From Pararge aegeria (taxonomy: Eukaryota; Arthropoda; Insecta; Lepidoptera; Nymphalidae), in NCBI RefSeq assembly GCF_905163445.1, contig NC_053197.1, positions 5,084,001-5,148,000 on the forward strand: a stretch of 64,000 nt of DNA. Reading direction: 5' to 3'. This document shows positions 42,901-53,690 of this stretch, piece after piece. Both the position numbers and the translations under genes were made by a program. The notes below the pieces were generated by a model. That model saw only the letters and a list, made by a program, of their open reading frames with translations, did not search any database and had not been told where the DNA came from. The stretch's first letter is position 1. Each line of letters opens with the position of its first letter.

Positions 42901-44071
42901 TGCTTATTCCTGCTGTTCTTTATATTCCTTCCTCACATGGTAGAAGCGTAATGTAATTTCTACTTGTCTACGTTCAAGGGTGAAAAAACTTGGGATCTTC
43001 AAAATTAACTTACAAGAAGAAACTTGTGATCTTTGTAAGATTATACGTATAGGTCGAGCGGTACAGTGTAAAGTCCCTAAATTCTTTGACCTCTCCAAAC
43101 TTACCCTAACGTTACTTTTTACGGAAAAAATGTACGTGCGGAGGGCAAACAGCTTAGAAGTTTTATGACGCTTATAATTTTGCGAACCTTTCTTTAATAT
43201 ACTGACTATTACCTACTATAATAATATTAAACGTGAATTTATATGGTATGACTAGTTATTATCGGGGTTTCGATTGCGAATACTGTAAGTATGCGCATAC
43301 GTAGTTTGTATGTGATATAATAAAGTTTTTCCGAATAAAAACAACGATATCCATTCAGTTATTTACTTAGAAGAGTGAACCAACATAGTGAGTGGTCAAA
43401 AGTTGTAAAGCAAAGTCAAAAGCTAAACGTTATAAACGTTTTGACTATGGCTGACGTGAATATTATGCTAAAGTCCTCAAATTTCCACAACTTTTTTACG
43501 TCCTCTTTTGGTTATTTTATGCTCTCAGGCTTAATTCCTTTTTTGTTTACGTGAACCCCTTGTTCCTCGACAAAAAATATCACATGCCTGTATCTAGGAC
43601 ACAAATCTTCGTCAAGATCAGTTTAACTATTAAAGCGTGCGTAATAGGTAACGGTTTTTTAACATTCATGTTCATCTACAAGCTATAAAATATTGGTGAA
43701 AAATTTCACCAAGATCGTTTCAGTGTTGGAGCTGCCAAAGTAACAAACAGACTTAACTTCTTGTGTATGGACAACATAATTGAGGATTTGCAATTAGAGT
43801 CGAATAGAATTTTCCTCTTTCGATGTCGAGTAATAAAATATCAGGCGTATCATTGAGGCCGTACTGCTTGGTAAGAATTTTCCTTGTCGAAGTAGGTCGA
43901 ACTAATTGGTTACCTGCTTACCTGTTATTCCGAAGCTTATCTCCCCACGCAAGCTTGTTTCGCTTTCTTGGAAAGTCATTTTCAATTATATTTCTCTTGA
44001 TAAAATAAATGGTTCTTTTAATAACAAGTAGTTCGCTACGAATTAGGAAATCCCCTTTCATGGTTTTTATG
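42901..44071. other. Nothing recognised
   Basis: No gene or repeat recognised. A small palindrome TTGGTGAAAAATTTCACCAA at 43693-43712. Confidence 0.45.
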
Positions 44072-44335
44072 TGCCAGTTGGCGAAATGGGCAGAGACTCT
44101 GCTTTTTAAACCCAAGGCAGTAGGTTAGATTCCCACAACTGGAAAATGTTTGTGTGATGAACGTGAATGTTGTTCAGTGTCTGGGTGTTTATCTGTATAT
44201 TATAAGTATTTATATGTTTTATATTCATAACAATATTCAACAGCTATCTTAGTACCCGTAACACAAGCTACGCTTACCTTGGGGCTAGATATCGATGTAT
44301 GTATTGTCGTAGTATATTTATTTATATACTTTTAC
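44072..44335 (+). mobile_element. SINE-B, near full length
   Basis: Head CCAGTTGGCGAAATGGGCAG AGACTCTGC, old B box TAGGTTAGATTCCC, GTGTGATGAACGTGAATG, CAGTGTCTGGGTG, AACACAAGCTACGCTTACC, GGGGCTAGATATCG. Confidence 0.85.
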
Positions 44336-44479
44336 TTTGTGTTTGTTTATCTTTATGGTATTCGAGTTATAAAAGAATATTGCTTTACTTTGACTGAAAT
44401 CGTTCTAGGTCTTTAAGGGATGGGTCCAATCTTTGAGATGGGTTAGTACCCGTGCACCCAACGGCCTCGCCTAACAGTG

Positions 44480-44955
44480 GTCGCAAAGGTATATCATATT
44501 TATTTGGGAATTTATAATTTCTTCAGATAATTATTCTCTGGTCTGGTCTAGTGGAAGGCTTTGCCCGTGGCTAGTTACCACCCTACCGACAAAGAAGTGC
44601 ACCTAAGCGATTTAGTGTTCCGGTGCGATGTCGCGTAGAAATCGATTAGGGGTATGACTACCATCAGTGGCGTGCACAGGTTTTTTGACCAGGTCCATTT
44701 TATGCCATGTACCGGCTTTATGTATGCATAACATGGAAAAATGTACATGGCATAAAATGGAAAAATTCCTCTCCAATACGACTTATATTAAATAATTTGG
44801 GTATGCAGAGCTTTTGTGCATGTATGGAATGCACGCCACTGACTACCATACTAACTAACAGGTTAGCTCATTACATCTTAGACTGCAGCATCACTTACCA
44901 CCAGATGAGATTGGAGTCAAGGGCTAACTTGTAGTGAAATACATAAAAAATACTA
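44480..44955 (+). mobile_element. SINE-C, split by a hAT MITE
   Basis: TTTGGGAATTTATAATTTCT, CTGGTCTGGTCTAGTGGAAG G, CGTGGCTAGTTACCACCCTA, GGTATGACTACCAT (44664). It resumes after the MITE: ACTAACAGGTTAGCTC, CTTACCACCAGATGAGATTG, GTCAAGGGCTAACTTGTAGT and an A-rich tail. Confidence 0.88.
44665..44841. mobile_element. hAT-like MITE, 177 bp, divergent interior
   Basis: Termini CAGTGGCGTGCA and TGCACGCCACTG equal those of the 16210/29550/33678 MITEs. The interior differs: CCATTTTATGCCATGTAC pairs with GTACATGGCATAAAATGG. Perfect 8-bp duplication ACTACCAT at 44657-44664 and 44842-44849. Confidence 0.92.
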
Positions 44956-45474
44956 TGTAAATAACCGTATAAAGTGTCTATAAACAAACGCATGAAAAGG
45001 TACTTATATTCCATACATAACTGATGTGGTATATTCGGAAAAGGCATGGAATAGACACTGCAAATGTAATGGATTGCAGTGATAGCTGTTACACTAATGG
45101 GGAGACATGGTTATGTGGGAAAGTAGGCTAATATGGGTAATACAGCCCTCTCTTCTCTTTGCTGCGGTTTCAATTCTAATTTTATCTCTGCTCGACTGTA
45201 TTGCTTTATTGGTTTCATACGTATTTTGTTTATATTTCCGAGGCATGGGTTTGTACCCGACCGTTTTCTAACTACGTGTTTTTTCTCAAAACTTGTCTTC
45301 CAATAATAATATTTTAGTCGATGAGTCTGAGCCTGCAAGAAGTCTTGAAATCGGAAATTTTGGTTCAGACATCAATTATTATAATCGCGAGTTTTTCCGA
45401 GCTTTTCATAAGGAAAATATTTATTTAAAAGTGCATGTTTATTTATCCATACAAACGAATCCAAAACATTGTAT

Positions 45475-45700
45475 TTTATTATGACAACCCTATTGAAGGT
45501 AAAAGATCGACACGCGCACAGTACCTACGCTACGCAACGCGTACCTAATAAAGTGACAATGTCACATGATTTTAACTTTGCAAGTGATGCTAGGGCTGTA
45601 CCCCATTTCTTTAAGTAAAAACTAGGATAGTGGTATACTCAATAACTTTAAGGTTTTCGGTTTCACAGATAAGTCTCAGAGACATAGTATACATAATAAA
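45475..45700. repeat. Unnamed repeat, copy 1 (partner at 60270)
   Basis: TTATGACAACCCTATTGAAG, GATCGACACGCGCACAGTAC, TACGCTACGCAACGCGTACC, AATGTCACATGATTTTAACT, CGGTTTCACAGATAAGTCTC. No frame, terminal repeat or tRNA-like part seen. Confidence 0.7.
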
Positions 45701-45777
45701 TCCTACTTCATATCTTGTACTACTACTATGAAGTAATATATATATATAGCAAAATAGATTTTTTTTTACTACTACAA

Positions 45778-45943
45778 TATATATATCGCCATCTAGCCCG
45801 AAAGTAAGCGTAGCTCATGTTATGGGTACTAAGATGACTGATGAATATTTTTATGAATAATATACATAAATACTTAGAATATACATATAAACACCCAGAC
45901 ACTGAAAAATATTTATGCTCATCACTCAAACATTTTCCAATAC
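45778..45943 (-). mobile_element. SINE-B, truncated at the head
   Basis: Reversed: TATATCGCCATCTAGCCCGA AAGTAAGCG, GATGAATATTTTTATGAATA, CACCCAGACACTGAAAA, then it stops at CATTTTCCAATAC where the B box should follow. A palindrome begins there instead. Confidence 0.85.
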
Positions 45944-45968
45944 TGGAAAATGTTTGAGTGATGAGCAT
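45915..45968. repeat. Perfect palindrome, 25-bp arms, derived from SINE-B
   Basis: The left arm 45915-45939 (ATGCTCATCACTCAAACATT then TTCCA) is SINE-B sequence. After ATAC the right arm 45944-45968 is its exact inverse. Beyond it the sequence is unrelated. Confidence 0.95.
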
Positions 45969-46724
45969 TATATACAATTATACATATTAGGAGATATTTA
46001 TATTACACGTGTCCCGTCGGAGTAAGGAAAATTATAATAAAGGCACATAATATACCGGTCGAGTATTCCTTCATGGCGACGGCTGGGAAAATAAAATGCC
46101 TACCAACATGAACCCTTCCAACAAATGCAAAAATATACTCCTGATGCTACAAAGGTTTACATGTAACCTGTATACTGCAATTATGTTTTCTCTCCCATGG
46201 AGGATGGAAGATTTCTGATTATATTGTTGAATATGGTATCAAACTCTATTTTCTTTTTTTGTTGAAATTATTGTATGATCTGTTTGCACTAAGAACAGTT
46301 TCGAATCGAAACTTGCCTCCAAAACAAGATTGGTACGTGTTGTTTGGACAATAAAAGTGCTTCTAACTATTGTTTCTATTTTATTTTATGCGACCAGCAA
46401 GTTAATAGCCTCGTGTAAGTGAGCTATTGGGAAGACTGATAAACGTAGCGGCAACTATACAAAATTATCTTGAACTTTAATCGAATCTAACAAAATCAGT
46501 TTTTTTTTTAAATAGTAAACGTGGTAGCTCTGTGAAAGAGCGTGTGTCAAAGTGAGTCCAATCAATAATCACATACACGTTAAGCACGTAGTTTCTAAGG
46601 TCCATCGCTTATGTATTTCTCGTGATCATAGCCACGAAGCCTAAGTCGAGCATCTAAGTTATATTTATTGGACATTGAATAAACAAGCTCCTTTAAGATC
46701 ATCAAAACAGAGTCATACAATGTC
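45969..46724. other. Nothing recognised
   Basis: No gene or repeat recognised. Confidence 0.45.
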
Positions 46725-46900
46725 ATGCAATCCAAATTCATTTATTTCTATAAGTACTTTTGAAACGTCTGTTTGTACTGACTCTACCACTAATTTAGAA
46801 AGCAGACTCTACCGAGAAGAAACCGGCACGAGTTCAGCAGTTCCTATCTTGCGAGAGATGAAAGTAAAGCTTCAAAACAACCTTGTCCTTAAGAAATTAA
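46725..46900 (-). mobile_element. LINE-1 3' end
   Basis: CAATCCAAATTCATTTATTT, AAGTACTTTTGAAACGTCTG, GACTCTACCACTAATTTAGA AAGC, CCGAGAAGAAACCGGCACGA, CTATCTTGCGAGAGATGAAA G. Confidence 0.8.
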
Positions 46901-46934
46901 TCACCTGTATTAACCTAAGTTGTTGAATTAACCT

Positions 46935-47245
46935 AAGTGGACAGCGGTGAAAGCCTAGTTGTACTTCAGTCGTGACTTAAGTTAAACTTTCGAGGGGCCG
47001 AGTTCGAATCCCAGCATAACCTAACCTAACCAATAACTTTTCTTAGTAATGTGCGTTTAAAAAAAATAAAATATCACTTGCTTCAGTTGTGAAGGATAAC
47101 CTGCAAGCAATACAATTCTCAAAGGCATGTGGAGTCCACCAATCCATACTGGGCCAGCGTGGTGGACTACGGCCTAAACCCTTCTCATTGTGGGAGGAGA
47201 CCCGTGCTCTGTTGGACCGGTAATGGGTTGATATGATGATGGTTT
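46935..47245 (+). mobile_element. SINE-A, full length, with TTAGG-like insert
   Basis: Head GGTGAAAGCCTAGTTGTAC (A box), B box GAGTTCGAATCCC, then a TAACCTAACCTAACC interruption at 47018-47032, AATGTGCGTTTAAAAA, ATCACTTGCTTCAGTTGTGA, CCAATCCATACTGGGCCAGC, TTCTCATTGTGGGAGGAGAC, GGGTTGATATGATGATGG tail. Confidence 0.88.
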
Positions 47246-47895
47246 TGCAACATTGTTTAAACTTATGCGTCGGTAGATCCAAAATCACCTTAATTTAGGT
47301 ACGCATTCAAACAAAATTGTTATTAGTGCAAGAAATTAAAAAGTAACGCAATGCCATTGTCGTAATAAATAAGAAGCCACTTGACACAGCAATTGCTTTA
47401 TGTTTAACAATGTCATTCATGTTGCCGGAACGAAAAGCAACGCAAGCCAACTCGGCAATTTCACGGCATTATAAACTCATTTTCGCTCTCAACTCCCGTT
47501 TAAGTTTGCACAAAGTATAATATTTCGTACCGGTGTTTTCAATGGAAAATAGGTCGGAATACGTTTTGTTGGATTGCCTTCGACGCCGCGAAGCCATCTT
47601 GCCGCGGGAATTGGCTTAGTTTTGATTGATGTTGAAACTTGATTGATTATTATCCAAAGATATTATTTGATAACTTTATCAGATGCCTTATTTGAGATGT
47701 TACAGTATCTGATATTTTAGGAAGATATTATTTTTGGATACGTCTACAGTCCACAAATATTTTTTCACTTATGTTAGAAATTGTATGAGAGTATAAGGTT
47801 ATAAAACAATTACGCTTTAGCTCAAACTCATAAGAATCCACGCTACGTTAAGCCCGTTCGAATAAAACTCCTTATTATATATACAAACACACTTT
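47246..47895. other. Nothing recognised
   Basis: No gene or repeat recognised. Confidence 0.45.
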
Positions 47896-48119
47896 TCCAT
47901 TTATACTAGTGTTATAAATGAAAAAGTGTTTGTTGGTTCTACTTTTACGCTTTACTAAGCAACAAATGAACTTAATTATAGGCATAACAAGTTTGAAAAG
48001 ATGGACAGTAGCGTATGTTATACTGCATAAAAAAGGCTAATTTTTATCCCAGGGGTACAAAAGGTTCCCAGGGGATTTATACAAAAACTATAATAAATGC
48101 GGATAAAGAACGCGGGCTA
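47896..48119 (+). mobile_element. Lep1-like Helitron
   Basis: TCCATTTATACTAGTGTTAT AAATG at the 5' end. Then GGCTAATTTTTATCCCAGGG, TTCCCAGGGGATTTATAC and GATAAAGAACGCGGGCTAG at the 3' end (CTAG 48116-48119), followed by T. The 5' flank is T, so that end is less certain. Confidence 0.7.
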
Positions 48120-48880
48120 GTAATCAAACAAATATGTTCTACTAGCTGTTGCCCGCGACTTCGTCTGCGTTTGATTTTGTTTTTTCATGTGGCATTAAAT
48201 TTAGTTGCAGTTCTAAAAAAAATTAAAGTATTCAGTATCGTTAAGCCTTAAATGAGGGGTTTGCTGCTGTCCGCTGAGGAGTTCTGTCCTCTATCTCCAA
48301 CCACAGTTTGGGCAAAATTAAACAAATATTCTAACCTCTATAGTACAAAAACAATTATTTAAATCGGTTATAATTTGTCGAAATTATGGTGTAAGATCGT
48401 CAAACACTTTCATCCCCTCTCCCAAAGGAACCGAGCTTAATGTCGGGATAAAAAGTATCCTATATTACTTCTAACACTTCCAAGAATATCTGTACAAAGT
48501 TTCATGATGATCGGTTATGTAGTTTTTGCGTGAAAGCGTAACAAACAAACTTACATTCACATTTATAATATTAGTAGGGATAGGAATTTGATAAATCGCA
48601 TTGTTAATACTATATTTTAATAACATCTATATCTTTTTTAGTGTATAAAACTCAAGCCTAATTTAAAACATGTTTCTTTTCATAGGCTACTTTTTATCCC
48701 AGGGATTCATGCGATTTCCAGGGGATTTAAAAAAAATGTGGATAAAGAACGCGGGCTAGCAATCAAACAAATATGTTCTATTTGATAAATCGCATTGTTA
48801 ATACTATGTTTCAATAATATCTATATCTTTTTTGGTGTAAAAAACTCAAGCCTAATTAAAATATGTTTTCTTTTCCAGGT
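48026..48880. repeat. Tandem duplication with one filled and one empty site
   Basis: Unit 1 (48026-48680) and unit 2 (48681-48880) share the Helitron 3' part ATCCCAGGG...GAACGCGGGCTAG, then AATCAAACAAATATGTTCTA, TTTGATAAATCGCATTGTTA and ACTCAAGCCTAATT. Unit 1 contains an extra 445 bp, the Helitron at 48142. Confidence 0.88.
48142..48586 (-). mobile_element. Lep1-like Helitron, 445 bp, boundaries proven by empty site
   Basis: On the minus strand it starts TTCCTATCCCTACTAATATT (48586 down) and ends GCAGACGAAGTCGCGGGCAA CAGCTAG (48142). Unit 2 shows the unfilled site GTTCTA|TTTGAT, an A|T dinucleotide on either strand, without duplication. The canonical start TC is preceded by one extra T. Confidence 0.88.
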
Positions 48881-49396
48881 AAGTTCGAACTCACCTTACA
48901 AATTACATAAGAACTTTCCGAAGAATCTACAGGTTTTAATTAAAACGGCAGGTACGGAGGTAGGTATCTTGAAATAATTCAACAAGAAACCCTTTGTTCC
49001 CTTGTCAGATGATGTTACTTATCTAGGATTCTTATAATATTTGCTACAACTTTGAGGAGTTTAATTTTTGTTTGTGTTGAAAAAAGGTAAAATTTAGGGT
49101 TTCGTACCTTAATTTAAAATTACTTTGCTGTATTCTGGGCGTACTCATATCAAGGAAATTTCGTTCGTTAACTAAATAATTTAGAGACCTGAAATTTATG
49201 TAGGAAGAAATCTTAAAATGTAATAAAAAAAATTATTATAATTGTTACATTATATGATTAAATACTGAAATATTATTATGAATTTTCTTTATTTTTATAT
49301 GATATTTATTCTTACCGACATAATAAATTAAATACCAGGTCAAAAGTCTTATGAATGAAAATCAGTAAACATAACACTTAAGTTATGGTAGGTACG
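48881..49396. other. Nothing recognised
   Basis: No gene or repeat recognised. Confidence 0.45.
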
Positions 49397-49420
49397 GTAG
49401 ATCCAAACACGCTCTGGTCT
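49397..49420 (-). repeat. LINE-2 scrap
   Basis: GTAGATCCAAACACGCTCTG GTCT matches the reversed LINE-2 block. Confidence 0.4.
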
Positions 49421-49424
49421 CGAA

Positions 49425-49640
49425 AAGGGGAGATCCATAGAATCAAAGTTAATGGCATAACACGACGAGTAGCGAAGGTGAAGCGGCAATGGCCAAGGTG
49501 GGCCCTAGGGCGGGTGACCGAAGGACGTTGGTCTCCGTAACGGAAAACGTATCAGCGGGCACTTCCTTCCTTCCCTTCACTCGATGGGCAGACGACATTA
49601 AGACAGTCGCAGGCACTCGCTGGGCATAAGCCATTTAAGG
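49425..49640 (+). mobile_element. RTE-clade LINE fragment, degenerate
   Basis: ATAACACGACGAGTAGCGAA GGTGAAGCGGCAATGGCC and GATGGGCAGACGACATTAAG ACAGTCGCAGGCACTCGCTG G follow the RTE copy at 50580-50760 (RWTDDIKxVAGxxW). Interrupted by several changes. Confidence 0.7.
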
Positions 49641-49719
49641 TGGTTATCGGGATCTTTCGAAGAAATCCATATTGGAAGGGACGAATTATTCGCATCGTAA
49701 CTCTTTCTTTTTAACCCTC

Positions 49720-50062
49720 GACGCATAAACAACGGAGTGCTATAAGTTTGTCTGACGCATGACATGTCTCTCTCTGTGTGTGTGTTGTGTCTGTGACATC
49801 GTATTTTCCGAACGGATGAACTGATTTTGATTTTGTTTTTCTTCTTTGATACGTAAATTAGTCGGGATTATTCTTAGCTATGTTTGATGAATATCGGTCT
49901 AAGATGGCTGCCAACATATTTTTTCACAACTATGTCTATAGGGGTATCATATACAATACCTACTTTATAAGAGTAGAAAGTACAATTTGAGATAAAACTA
50001 TTTTGATCTTTAAGTGAAAGAAATTCTTTAGGATTTGTCTGAAAGACTTGCAAAGTAAACAT
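49720..50062. repeat. Dispersed repeat (TTTGATGAATATCGGTCTAAG)
   Basis: GGAGTGCTATAAGTTTGTCT GACG, TCTCTCTGTGTGTGTG, TTTCCGAACGGATGAACTGA, AGTCGGGATTATTCTTAGC, TTTGATGAATATCGGTCTAA GATGGCTGCC. I associate this order with a dispersed lepidopteran repeat; class unresolved. Confidence 0.45.
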
Positions 50063-50460
50063 GCAGACGTTGTCCTACTCATTAGTAAAAATTAAATTTT
50101 AAACAAGCAATAAAACGGACAATAAAAACAGTAAAGAGAAACGAACGTTTTTGCTTTGCTCTTTTAAAAGAAAAGTAAACTACTAAAATTTCTGCTTCCG
50201 TTTAACAATATTCTTGCAGTTTTTTATGAGCTGACCTAATTATGTACCCGGTCATTAATAAATTGAAGAGAGTTTAGCTTTGCAATGATGAAATTCCAGC
50301 TCTATGAAGTTTAAAGTGCATTATTTGGCGTTGAATAACATAGTTCAGTCTTTAATATAGTTTTTTATTTAACTGCGGAATTCCTTTGTAATGTTATCCT
50401 TTTTGGATTTCTTGTAGGCGTATAACGTAGGCATTCATAGTTTTATTTCCCCTTCCCACT
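50063..50460. other. Nothing recognised
   Basis: No gene or repeat recognised. Confidence 0.4.
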
Positions 50461-50860
50461 ATGGGCGTCATAAGAAGGCTCAGAGGCACTCAGCGGGCGA
50501 TGGAGAGAGCTACGCTCCGAGTATCTCTACGTGATCAAATCAGAACTGTGGAGACTCGTAGAAGCACCAGAGTTACTGACATAGCTCAACGAGTCGTGAA
50601 GCTTAAGTGGCAATGGGCTGGGCACATAGTTCGGAGAAAGGAATGACGTTGGGGTCCCAAGGTGCTAGAATGGCAGCCTCGAACCGGTAACCACAGAATT
50701 GGTCGACCCCCAACGAGGTGGACAGACGACATTAAACGCGTCGCAGGTAGCCACTGGACGCAAGCGGCACAGAACCGTGGAATTTGGAACTCCCTCCAAA
50801 AGACCTATGTCCAGCGGTGGACGTCTATCGGTTGATATGATGATGATGATGAAAGCATTC
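50461..50860 (+). mobile_element. RTE-clade LINE 3' end with ORF2 C-terminus
   Basis: Encodes TQRAMERATLRVSLRDQIRT, then TRVTDIAQRVVKLKWQWAGH IVRRKE and a stop (TGA 50644-50646). In the same frame RWGPKVLEWQPRTG, GRPPTRWTDDIKRVAG and WNSLQKTYVQRWTSIG follow before the true end, and an (ATG)n tail lies at 50838-50852. This is the region after the reverse transcriptase domain in RTE elements. The internal stop and 5' truncation make it dead, yet it is the best preserved LINE piece here. Confidence 0.9.
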
Positions 50861-51154
50861 ATTAACATTGTCCCCCCTCTCACCCGTCTATCAATGTCCC
50901 ACTGTTGAGGACAGACCCACCACGATACTGGAATGCGTGTTGGTGGACTAATGACCGAAGTCACACTTGTAAGTTGTTGTAGCCATGATTTCTAAACAAC
51001 CAAACATAATATTATGCCCTAGGCTTTTGGTTGTGCGATAGGTTTTTGGAAAAATATAAAAAATAATTAAATAATTTATTATTTTAATCATACTATTATC
51101 AATTCCATCTTCATCGTGAGTTTTACAGTTTATTAATGCTACTAATATATTATG

Positions 51155-51345
51155 GAGCACTGGCACGAATGAGTAATAGATTATACACTACACTGTCAGC
51201 TCAAACGAACTATACGCGTCGCCATATTGGCCTCGGCTGCTCTGACACTCGTCAGCTTGTCACTTGTCGCTTTATCCCTACTCCGCGGCTGACTGTCACG
51301 CGACATGCAACACACAGTCGAAAAGTCTGTGACGATGTAATAAAA
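51155..51345. other. GC-richer island of unknown nature
   Basis: ATACGCGTCGCCATATTGGC C, GGCTGCTCTGACACTCGTCA, CGCGGCTGACTGTCACGCGA C. GC-rich against its surroundings. Could be a promoter or 5' exon remnant or a repeat; I cannot decide. Confidence 0.25.
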
Positions 51346-51508
51346 GTTTAATTTTAGATGCTATATCAAAATCTAGGTCTAGGTATTATTACTAAGTATC
51401 TAAAATATGTGAAAATCACATATCTACGAGTACATCAACATAAAATCTTTTAAAAAATAAAATAACAAATGTAACACTGAAATAGGTAAATAATAAAAAA
51501 GAAATTGG

Positions 51509-51563
51509 ACGTTTGAACGTTCGTAATGCTACCAAAACGGTAGCGTTACGAATGTTCAAACGT
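51509..51563. repeat. Palindrome with 25-bp arms
   Basis: ACGTTTGAACGTTCGTAATG CTACC (51509-51533) is inverted at 51539-51563 with two mismatches; loop AAAAC. Confidence 0.9.
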
Positions 51564-53449
51564 AGTTTTCAGTTTTTCATGGGATGTTATGGTTTTTATC
51601 GCGTCCGGAATTGTGGATTGGTCCCTTGGAGATTACGCGCTTATGGTACATAGAGGGGGAGAAAATCGACTGTGAAATGCTACACTGATAGGTACTCTCC
51701 AAAAGAACTTTGTTTCTTTGATTTACTACACACATGTTTACTTACTTCCCTGGCTGACCCAAGAGCATCGATATCTCACAACATTGTGGTTTTTTATTCA
51801 ATTATAAGTAAGTCCTTTACATTGCCGTTTATTGCCTGGTTCTAAGTTATAGTCTAAGATAGAAGCAGGCTCATATGTTAGGGATGTGGCAGTTTTATAC
51901 AACACATGCTATAATCTTTTGCGATATAATTTTATGCCGTATTAACTCAATGACAAAAATAAAACGTAATTTATCTGTGGTCCTTTATAGTTCATGCGCA
52001 TTCAAAAGATGGCGATAATTTACGAGTATTTGTAGATCAAATGTAAAATATTGTTTCATATATCTGATCCTGAGTCTATTTATTTTTATCGATCACCTAT
52101 ATGTATTGTTTGGATAAATGTTGCTTAGACAAAGTGAATGTTAAATTTAAAAAATATAAAAAATAATCTTTAGAATGGCATAGAGATGCTAGAGACGCTC
52201 ATAAGAGGACGCGAGACAAATGGCGGACAATATAAACGTTTATTGTATATTGTGTGCATTAAAACCCCCATAAAGAGGGTGAACGAACCCGGGGGTTTAT
52301 TAAGCCATTATCCATGAAATAGGACCCTATATCTCTTCACTACAGATGAAATAAATAAAGCAAATCGCCGAAGCCGCGTTCGAATTAACTTGTTACGAAA
52401 AAAGTCGTAACTACCCTCACTCTATCTGCTTAAAATCAACTGTAAAATTATAAAATAGGGCTCATTTTACTAAAGCAGTTGAACCGTGTTAGGTGTAAAG
52501 TTTTGTATTAGATCTTAATAGGATTCTAGTAGCAAAGCCGAGGTTGTTCAAACAGTTAAGATTGGGCTTTGCAGTGGAATGGCGATGTAAAACACGGCTG
52601 GTGTTAATGGCTGACAGGGTAAACAAATTTTGTTGGTTGATAGTCAAGTTACGTATTGGCAGCGTGCTGTTGTTTTTATATAGGCTTTTATTTTACTAGT
52701 ATATTAACTGAACTTATAATCGCGACAACGGCATTAGTTAATATATCTATTTCTATTGGTTGGTTTTGTTAGCAAATAATAATAACAATAATCTTTACTT
52801 GTCTGTTTATCTTTATTGGTCTCTTTTTGTCTTTATGTAGGTGAGATTCCAGTTAAGGGCTGATTTTTTTTTAATTAAAAAATAAATAATAATTAGATTT
52901 ACGGCAAGTAGATCTTATTACTGTGGTAGAAAATCATATCTCCTTTAATTTGTTTTCCCAAGTTGTTTAGCTTGAAAGCCTGAAAAAAGATTGTTGCTTG
53001 AAGATTGAACTTTAATATAGGCAGAAAGTATTACCTCGTTCTAAATTACTCACAGTAAAGACCTTCATCTTGTCTGTTTTATAGAAGACGTAAAATTTTT
53101 ACAATTCGGTACTTTTAGCGTCGCAAATAACTTCGTCTCGATGCCAATTCGGGGTCCTACGGTTTGATTGCTGATAATTTTCTATTACATGCCTTGCTAT
53201 GCCTCAATCCAATGCGAAAAGGTTTTATGTGAATCCTTAAGTATATTGTCGAGTAAAACCTATATTGAATAGAGAATTGGAGTCTTTTAGAAGTTTTTTG
53301 GTCTGGGTTTATTTGATTTATTGATGAACCAAACCTGACGCATTGGTGAACGCTATGGTCTTTTGAGAAGTTCCAGGTACAACAATATTAAAATAATATT
53401 GTTTGAAGCGTAGGCCCCAGTTACATCTTTACATGTTGGCCATTTATTT
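51564..53449. other. Nothing recognised
   Basis: No gene or repeat recognised over about 1.9 kb. Confidence 0.45.
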
Positions 53450-53690
53450 TATAGTTTTTTTATATTTTTTTTATTTGTAAATATTAATTACTAATAAAAT
53501 AGCCCATGTACAAAAGAAAAACCTAATAAAATCTTAAACGTCTTTAAAACCACCGCAGCGAGGCATAGTGTCTAAGATGCTGGCAGCATTGCCCTTTTGA
53601 TTGGCCAAACTAATTCATTGGCCAAGGTAACTGCCCGTTCTAGGATCACTGGTAGACTCTTTAACCCTTTTTGACAATTCTTTCATATTT
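53450..53690 (-). mobile_element. LINE C-terminal remnant
   Basis: On the minus strand: STSDPRTGSYLGQ, a stop, then ISLANQKGNAASILDTMPRC in the same frame. The stop (TGA) replaces a likely CGA (Arg). An AT-rich 3' end follows. I take it for an old non-LTR piece from its layout; the family is not certain. Confidence 0.5.

Noticed and set aside
43693..43712. 20-bp palindrome as an operator
   Set aside because: Short, AT-rich and without any gene nearby.
50461..50646. Gene for a 61-residue basic protein
   Set aside because: It is the C-terminal part of an RTE ORF2 that continues in frame past a stop codon.
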